Positions 21,853 through 25,395 of a stretch of DNA of 25,395 nucleotides are shown piece after piece. The DNA comes from JAGIBJ01 sp047604965 (GTDB lineage Bacteria > Actinomycetota > Thermoleophilia > Solirubrobacterales > Solirubrobacteraceae). Within the stretch, counting starts at the first letter, position 1. Every line of letters starts with the position of its first letter. The notes under the pieces were generated by a model. It searched no databases, was not told where the DNA came from, and saw nothing but the letters and a program-made list of their open reading frames with translations. Location of the stretch: assembly GCA_047604965.1 (NCBI GenBank), contig JASGGQ010000022.1, forward strand, positions 1 through 25,395. Reading direction: 5' to 3'. The position numbers were made by a program, and so were the translations under genes.

Positions 21853-23637
21853 CTACCGGTTGCGGTCTCGCTTGGGCCGCTTCTGCTTGTGCCCGCGGCC
21901 ACCCGACGGCTTTTGGGAGCGCGGCCCTTCGTCGCGCTGAAGCTCGATGAGCCGGCCGGAGATGCGGGTGTTGGCAAGGGCGTCCCACACGGCGGGCGGG
22001 AGGTCGGCGGGCAGCTCGACGATCGAGAAGTCCGGGCGGATCTGGATCTTCCCGAAGTCGGCATGCACGAGGCCGCCCTCATTGGCGATCGCGCCGACGA
22101 TCTGGCGCGGCTCGACGCGGTGGCGCTTGCCGACGTTGATCCGGTAGGGGGCGAATGCAGCGCCGTGCTCCCAGCTGCGCTGCGGCGCCCGCGACCCGCG
22201 CCCGCCACGGTCCCTGTCTCGTGGCCCACGGTCGCCGCGCTCCGGGCGGTCTCGGTCGCGGCGGGGTGGACGTACCGGATCGGGCTCCAGGAGCAGCGGT
22301 TCGTCGCCTTGTAGCACGACGGCGAGCGCCGCCGCCACGTCGACCTCGGGTACGTCGTGCTCGCGCACGTAGTGGGCGACGACCTCGCGGAAGAACTCGA
22401 CCTTGTCGCTCTCAGCGAGCGCCGTCGTGATCGCGTCGTCGAAGCGCGCCAGGCGCGTCTGGTTGACATCCTCAACGCTCGGCAGGTGCATTTCGGTGAG
22501 CGGCTGGCGCGTCGCCTTCTCGATGTGCCGCAGCAGGTAGCGCTCGCGGGGCGTGACGAACGAGATCGCATGCCCGCTGCGGCCAGCGCGGCCGGTGCGT
22601 CCGATGCGATGCACGTAGGACTCGGGGTCGGTCGGGATGTCGAAGTTGACGACGTGGCTGATGCGTTCCACGTCGAGGCCGCGGGCGGCGACGTCGGTCG
22701 CGACGAGAATGTCGAGGGCGCCGGACTTCAGCTGGCTGACGGTGCGCTCACGCTGCGCCTGGGCTACATCGCCATTGATCGCCGTCGCGGAGAATCCGCG
22801 TGCGCGGAGCTTCTCGGCGAGCGACTCGGTCTCGTGCTTGGTGCGCACGAACACGATCATCGCTTCGAAGTTCTCGACCTCGAAGATGCGGGTGAGCGCG
22901 TCAACCTTCTGCGGGTAGCCGACGACCAGGTAACGCTGGGTGATGTTCGGGGCGGTCGCCGTCTTGTTCTTAACGGTGATCTCGATGGGGTCGCTGAGGT
23001 ACTGCTGCGAGAGGCGCCGGATCTGCTTGGGCATCGTCGCGGAGAACAGCGCGACCTGCTTGTCAATCGGGGTCTCGGCGAGGATCGTCTCGACGTCTTC
23101 GGCGAAGCCCATGTTGAGCATTTCGTCGGCCTCGTCGAGTACCAGGAAGCGCAGCTCGGAGAGGTCGAGCGTGCCCTTCTTGAGGTGATCCATGATCCGC
23201 CCAGGCGTGCCGACGACGATGTGCACGCCGCGCCGCAGGGCCGAGAGCTGCACGCCGTAGCCCTGGCCGCCGTAGACGGGGAGGACCCGTACGTCTCGCA
23301 GCGGCGCGGCGTACCTCTCAAACGCCTCGCAGACCTGCAGCGCAAGCTCGCGGGTCGGGGCAAGTACGAGTGCCTGCGGGGTGCGCTGGTGCAGATCCAG
23401 CTGCGAGAGGATGGGGAGGGCGAACGCGGCAGTCTTGCCCGTGCCCGTCTGTGCCAGGCCAACGACATCGCGCCCGGCCAGCAGCGGCGGGATCGTCTCC
23501 GCCTGGATGGGGGACGGGCTCTCGTACCCGATCTCCCGCACGGCCCGCAGCACGAGATCGTCGAGCCCGAGCTGATCGAACGTCAGAACCTCAGGTGCCT
23601 CCTGCGTCGGATCGGGCTCGTGATCGTCGCGACTCAT
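21853..23637 (-). CDS. deaD: DEAD-box ATP-dependent RNA helicase with DbpA-like RNA-binding domain
   Basis: This 594-aa protein has all DEAD-box motifs in order: Q motif (GYESPSPIQAETIP, about 37-50), motif I AQTGTGKT (62-69), Ia PTRELA, TPGR, II DEAD, III SAT, then RGLD (V) and HRIGRTGRAGR (VI). An Arg/Asp-rich linker precedes a DbpA-type RNA-binding fold (YRINVGKRHRVEPRQIVGAIANEGG, then IELPADLP) and a basic Lys/Arg/Gly tail. This is the DeaD/CsdA layout, used in ribosome assembly and mRNA turnover, especially in the cold. The ATG at 23637 has TACCTT 6 nt upstream and no Shine-Dalgarno. It is divergent from the toxin-antitoxin operon. Confidence 0.96.
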   Translation of the reverse strand: MSRDDHEPDPTQEAPEVLTFDQLGLDDLVLRAVREIGYESPSPIQAETIPPLLAGRDVVGLAQTGTGKTAAFALPILSQLDLHQRTPQALVLAPTRELALQVCEAFERYAAPLRDVRVLPVYGGQGYGVQLSALRRGVHIVVGTPGRIMDHLKKGTLDLSELRFLVLDEADEMLNMGFAEDVETILAETPIDKQVALFSATMPKQIRRLSQQYLSDPIEITVKNKTATAPNITQRYLVVGYPQKVDALTRIFEVENFEAMIVFVRTKHETESLAEKLRARGFSATAINGDVAQAQRERTVSQLKSGALDILVATDVAARGLDVERISHVVNFDIPTDPESYVHRIGRTGRAGRSGHAISFVTPRERYLLRHIEKATRQPLTEMHLPSVEDVNQTRLARFDDAITTALAESDKVEFFREVVAHYVREHDVPEVDVAAALAVVLQGDEPLLLEPDPVRPPRRDRDRPERGDRGPRDRDRGGRGSRAPQRSWEHGAAFAPYRINVGKRHRVEPRQIVGAIANEGGLVHADFGKIQIRPDFSIVELPADLPPAVWDALANTRISGRLIELQRDEGPRSQKPSGGRGHKQKRPKRDRNR

Positions 23638-23643
23638 CCGTCC

Positions 23644-23649
23644 AAGGTA
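23644..23649 (-). promoter_or_regulatory. Putative -10 element of the RNA helicase gene
   Basis: TACCTT on the minus strand fits TANNNT and ends 6 nt before the helicase ATG at 23637, placing the transcription start at the start codon. Confidence 0.4.
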
Positions 23650-23712
23650 CGGGGTGGGGGCGAGCGGAGCGGAGTGGGGAGCCTGCAGCGGGGATGACGA
23701 CGCCGCGAGCAC

Positions 23713-23748
23713 TTGCATTCCTCATGTTCTGGCGCCAAAATGGCGCCA
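23713..23748 (+). promoter_or_regulatory. Toxin-antitoxin promoter with overlapping palindromic operator
   Basis: TTGCAT (23713-23718) and CAAAAT (23736-23741) are 17 nt apart, a good -35/-10 pair. The -10 ends 6 nt before the antitoxin ATG, so the mRNA should be leaderless. The -10 lies within a perfect inverted repeat, TGGCGCCA-AAA-TGGCGCCA (23730-23748), whose last base is the A of the ATG. A ribbon-helix-helix antitoxin dimer bound there would block its own promoter, as in VapBC/FitAB autoregulation. Confidence 0.7.
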
Positions 23749-23978
23749 TGCCGAGCGTGCAGATCAAAGACGTGCCAGACGCCACGCACCGGGTGCTCAA
23801 GATGCGTGCAGCGGCATCGCATCAATCGCTCCAGGAGTACCTGCTCGAGCGACTGATCGACGAGGCGAGTCGTCCGACGGTGGACGAAGTGCTCACGCGC
23901 GCCGGCGGCCGGGCCGGCGGCAGCATCTCGCTGGCCGATGCGGTTGCCGACGTGCGACGAGACCGTGATCGTCGTTGA
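23748..23978 (+). CDS. vapB: FitA/VapB-like ribbon-helix-helix antitoxin
   Basis: This 76-aa protein has a FitA-type ribbon-helix-helix N-terminus, VQIKDVPDATHRVLKMRAAASHQSLQEYLLERLIDEA (described by pieces: strand VQIKDVP at 4-10, helix 1 DATHRVLKMRAAA at 11-23, helix 2 SLQEYLLERLIDEA at 27-40). An Arg/Gly hinge and a charged C-terminal arm ending RRDRDRR, likely to wrap the toxin, follow. The DNA-binding half should bind the palindrome at its own promoter. The ATG at 23748 begins directly after that operator; longer upstream frames are shadows of the helicase. The toxin start overlaps this gene's stop. Confidence 0.88.
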   Translation: MPSVQIKDVPDATHRVLKMRAAASHQSLQEYLLERLIDEASRPTVDEVLTRAGGRAGGSISLADAVADVRRDRDRR

Positions 23979-24357
23979 CGCAAGCGTGCTGGTCGTCGCG
24001 CTCGGCGATGACGGAGCGGCGGGAGATTCCGCCCGCCGCAGGCTTGCCGGCGCGTCACTGGCTGCACCCGAGCTCATCGACCTCGAAGTCGCGTCGGTCC
24101 TGCGCCGGCACGAGCAAGCCGGCTCGATCCCGCGACGCCGCGCCGCCCTGGCGCTTGCCGACCTCGCCGACCTTCCGATCGAGCGCGCCGCGCACCGTGC
24201 GCTGCTCCCACGCTGCTGGGAGCTCCGCAGCAACCTCACCGTCTACGACGCCGCCTACGTTGCCCTCGCCGAGCTCCTCGACGCGCCGCTGCTCACCGGC
24301 GACCAACGGCTCGCTCGCGCCCCCGGCGTTCGCTGCCAGGTCGAGCTGTCAGGATAG
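23965..24357 (+). CDS. vapC: PIN-domain toxin (VapC/FitB-like ribonuclease)
   Basis: This 130-aa PIN-domain protein has the four acidic residues of the VapC active site: D5 (IVVDASVLV), E41 (PELIDLEVASVL), D95 (LTVYDAAYVALAE) and D113 (LLTGDQRLARA). These bind Mg2+/Mn2+ for RNA cleavage; known VapCs cut tRNA or rRNA. The GTG at 23965 is preferred because it gives the standard VapC N-terminus (M-IVVDAS) and overlaps the antitoxin stop by 14 nt, as in coupled TA pairs. An ATG at 23938 would add nine residues. Convergent with the next gene, with a 49-nt gap. Confidence 0.9.
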   Translation: MIVVDASVLVVALGDDGAAGDSARRRLAGASLAAPELIDLEVASVLRRHEQAGSIPRRRAALALADLADLPIERAAHRALLPRCWELRSNLTVYDAAYVALAELLDAPLLTGDQRLARAPGVRCQVELSG

Positions 24358-24406
24358 GTTCTCGACGTGCGGCACCGGTCGGTCCGCGCACCGTCGCGCG
24401 CCTGGC

Positions 24407-25395
24407 TCAGTCGTCGCAGCTCGTGCCGGGATGCTTTGGCAACGCGGCCTGCCGCGCCACCGGGCCGGTCGCGGAGTACCGGCTGAGCATCACGGCCTGC
24501 CGCCGACTCGAACGCCCGGGAACCTTGCGCCACGTCGTCCAGATGAGCGCGGCGGTGTTCCCACCGTTCGCGAGCAGGTGGCTCGCGCTGTCGCTCATCC
24601 ACGGAAAGCGTCGCCCGTCGGAGAAGACGGTGGCCCCAGGCGTGCGCACGCTGGCCTCGACGCGGTACATGCCCGACCCCTCACCGGCGCCGTCGGTCCA
24701 GCTCGCGATCACCGTGCCGTCGTCCAAGGCCGCGGCGTTCGGATACACGGCGACCTGCCCACGTTTCGAGAGCCGCTGCGCGGCAGCGGGCGCCGCACCG
24801 AGTGGTCCGGCGGCGATCTCCCCGGTGACCGGGTTGAGGCAGTCGGAGTCCCCTTCGGCAGTCGTACTGCGGGCGGTGATCGCGAACAGGCCTCCGCTCG
24901 GGAGCGCGACGACTTGGCCATCGACGCCGTCCCCGCCGACGCCACGCAACACGGTCTTCGTCCTCGGGAGCAGGGCGGGAGCCGAGAACGAGGCGTCCGG
25001 CTGGAGCGTGAGGACCCGCAGGATTCGCGGTGCGTTCTTCTTGCCGCCCGCGGGCGGGGCCGAGTACGCAACCGTGAGTCGGCGTCCGCCGGTGAGCACG
25101 ACGTTGTTGTCTTCCTCGACGGCGCCCGGAATGGCGACGACCGGCCCAAACACGTCGGTGTTCGGCGCCATGAGGCGCACGCCAACCTGGATCCGTTCAC
25201 CTTGCGACGCCAGGGGGAGGAGCGCCTGGACCGCCACCGTCCCGTCGGCGACCACGACCGGGGCGACGACACCGTTGTACGCCTGTTCATCCTCCGACCG
25301 GTCGAGCTTTTGCTCGGCGTGAAGGACGCCTGCAGGCGACAGCGTCGCAGTCGCGATCTGGGTCCCGGCGATCCGACCGTCGGGGGTGCTGGCGC
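24407..25395 (-). CDS. Partial protein of unknown function, N-terminus beyond the window
   Basis: The frame is open to the right edge, so at least 329 C-terminal residues are present and the start is missing. A start at 25255 is not needed: the codons upstream read on without a stop. The protein is beta-rich with repeated blade-like units: VAVQALLPLASQGERIQVGVRL, LTGGRRLTVAYSAP, ARSTTAEGDSD and DDGTVIASWTDGAGEG. Together they suggest a beta-propeller or sialidase-like repeat protein, possibly secreted, but no named family is clear. It ends in the polar stretch LPKHPGTSCDD. Confidence 0.65.
   Translation of the reverse strand, partial: ASTPDGRIAGTQIATATLSPAGVLHAEQKLDRSEDEQAYNGVVAPVVVADGTVAVQALLPLASQGERIQVGVRLMAPNTDVFGPVVAIPGAVEEDNNVVLTGGRRLTVAYSAPPAGGKKNAPRILRVLTLQPDASFSAPALLPRTKTVLRGVGGDGVDGQVVALPSGGLFAITARSTTAEGDSDCLNPVTGEIAAGPLGAAPAAAQRLSKRGQVAVYPNAAALDDGTVIASWTDGAGEGSGMYRVEASVRTPGATVFSDGRRFPWMSDSASHLLANGGNTAALIWTTWRKVPGRSSRRQAVMLSRYSATGPVARQAALPKHPGTSCDD

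Noticed and set aside
23370..23747. Antitoxin frame extended upstream
   Set aside because: The extension lies opposite the helicase gene and is Arg/Pro/Ala-rich shadow. The ATG at 23748 follows a good promoter and operator.
24407..25255. Start of the last gene at GTG 25255
   Set aside because: Reading upstream of 25255 in the same frame gives no stop to the window edge and continues similar protein sequence, so the gene is cut by the window.

Overview
The window is very GC-rich and gene-dense, with many GTG starts. It contains a SARP-type regulator, a Tat-exported intradiol dioxygenase, a DUF4282 protein, secreted Ala/Pro/Thr-rich proteins and VapBC-like genes. Together these suggest a high-GC actinomycete, most likely of the Thermoleophilia/Solirubrobacterales type; this placement is inferred from gene content and style only. 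No rRNA, tRNA, insertion sequence, prophage or CRISPR array was seen.

Layout. 1-2940 (minus strand): a group III truncated haemoglobin, a probable small basic protein, a secreted Ig-like/Thr-Pro-rich protein, a single-pass membrane protein with an Ala/Arg-rich helix, and a 38-aa membrane peptide whose start overlaps the previous stop. 3088-5866 (plus): a secreted glycoside-hydrolase-like/peptidoglycan-binding protein, then a cytochrome P450. 5939-8040 (minus): a DHA2-type MFS exporter translationally coupled to an exported protein of unknown function. Divergent from it, 8133-12598 (plus): a two-gene signalling unit. Its first gene is a SARP activator fused to a receiver domain and a degenerate EAL domain; its second is a tripartite hybrid histidine kinase (HisKA-HATPase-REC-HPt). 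A small gene with a near-perfect Shine-Dalgarno and a metallophosphoesterase follow. 14444-15520 (minus): a two-helix membrane protein and two overlapping fluoride-channel (crcB) genes. 15592-16356: a ferritin-like R2-type di-metal protein. 16416-19784 (minus): a DHA1 MFS exporter, a BaiN/HI0933-type flavoprotein and a Tat-exported intradiol dioxygenase. 20040-21833 (plus): an unrecognised 159-aa protein, YaaA and a DUF4282 membrane protein. 21853-23637 (minus): a DEAD-box RNA helicase. 23748-24357 (plus): a VapBC/FitAB-like toxin-antitoxin pair with a palindromic operator on its promoter. 24407-end (minus): the 3' part of a larger gene of unknown function.

The most interesting unit is the SARP-REC-degenerate-EAL regulator with its overlapping hybrid kinase. 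The kinase has every residue needed for a His-Asp-His relay, and the regulator has an intact receiver and DNA-binding domain. Its EAL domain has lost the residues for c-di-GMP hydrolysis. The pair sits head-to-head with an exporter operon, which is its obvious candidate target.

A second theme is leaderless expression. At least seven genes have a -10-like hexamer ending 6-8 nt before the start codon and no Shine-Dalgarno, while a few genes (12758, 20040, 21474) have strong Shine-Dalgarno sequences instead.
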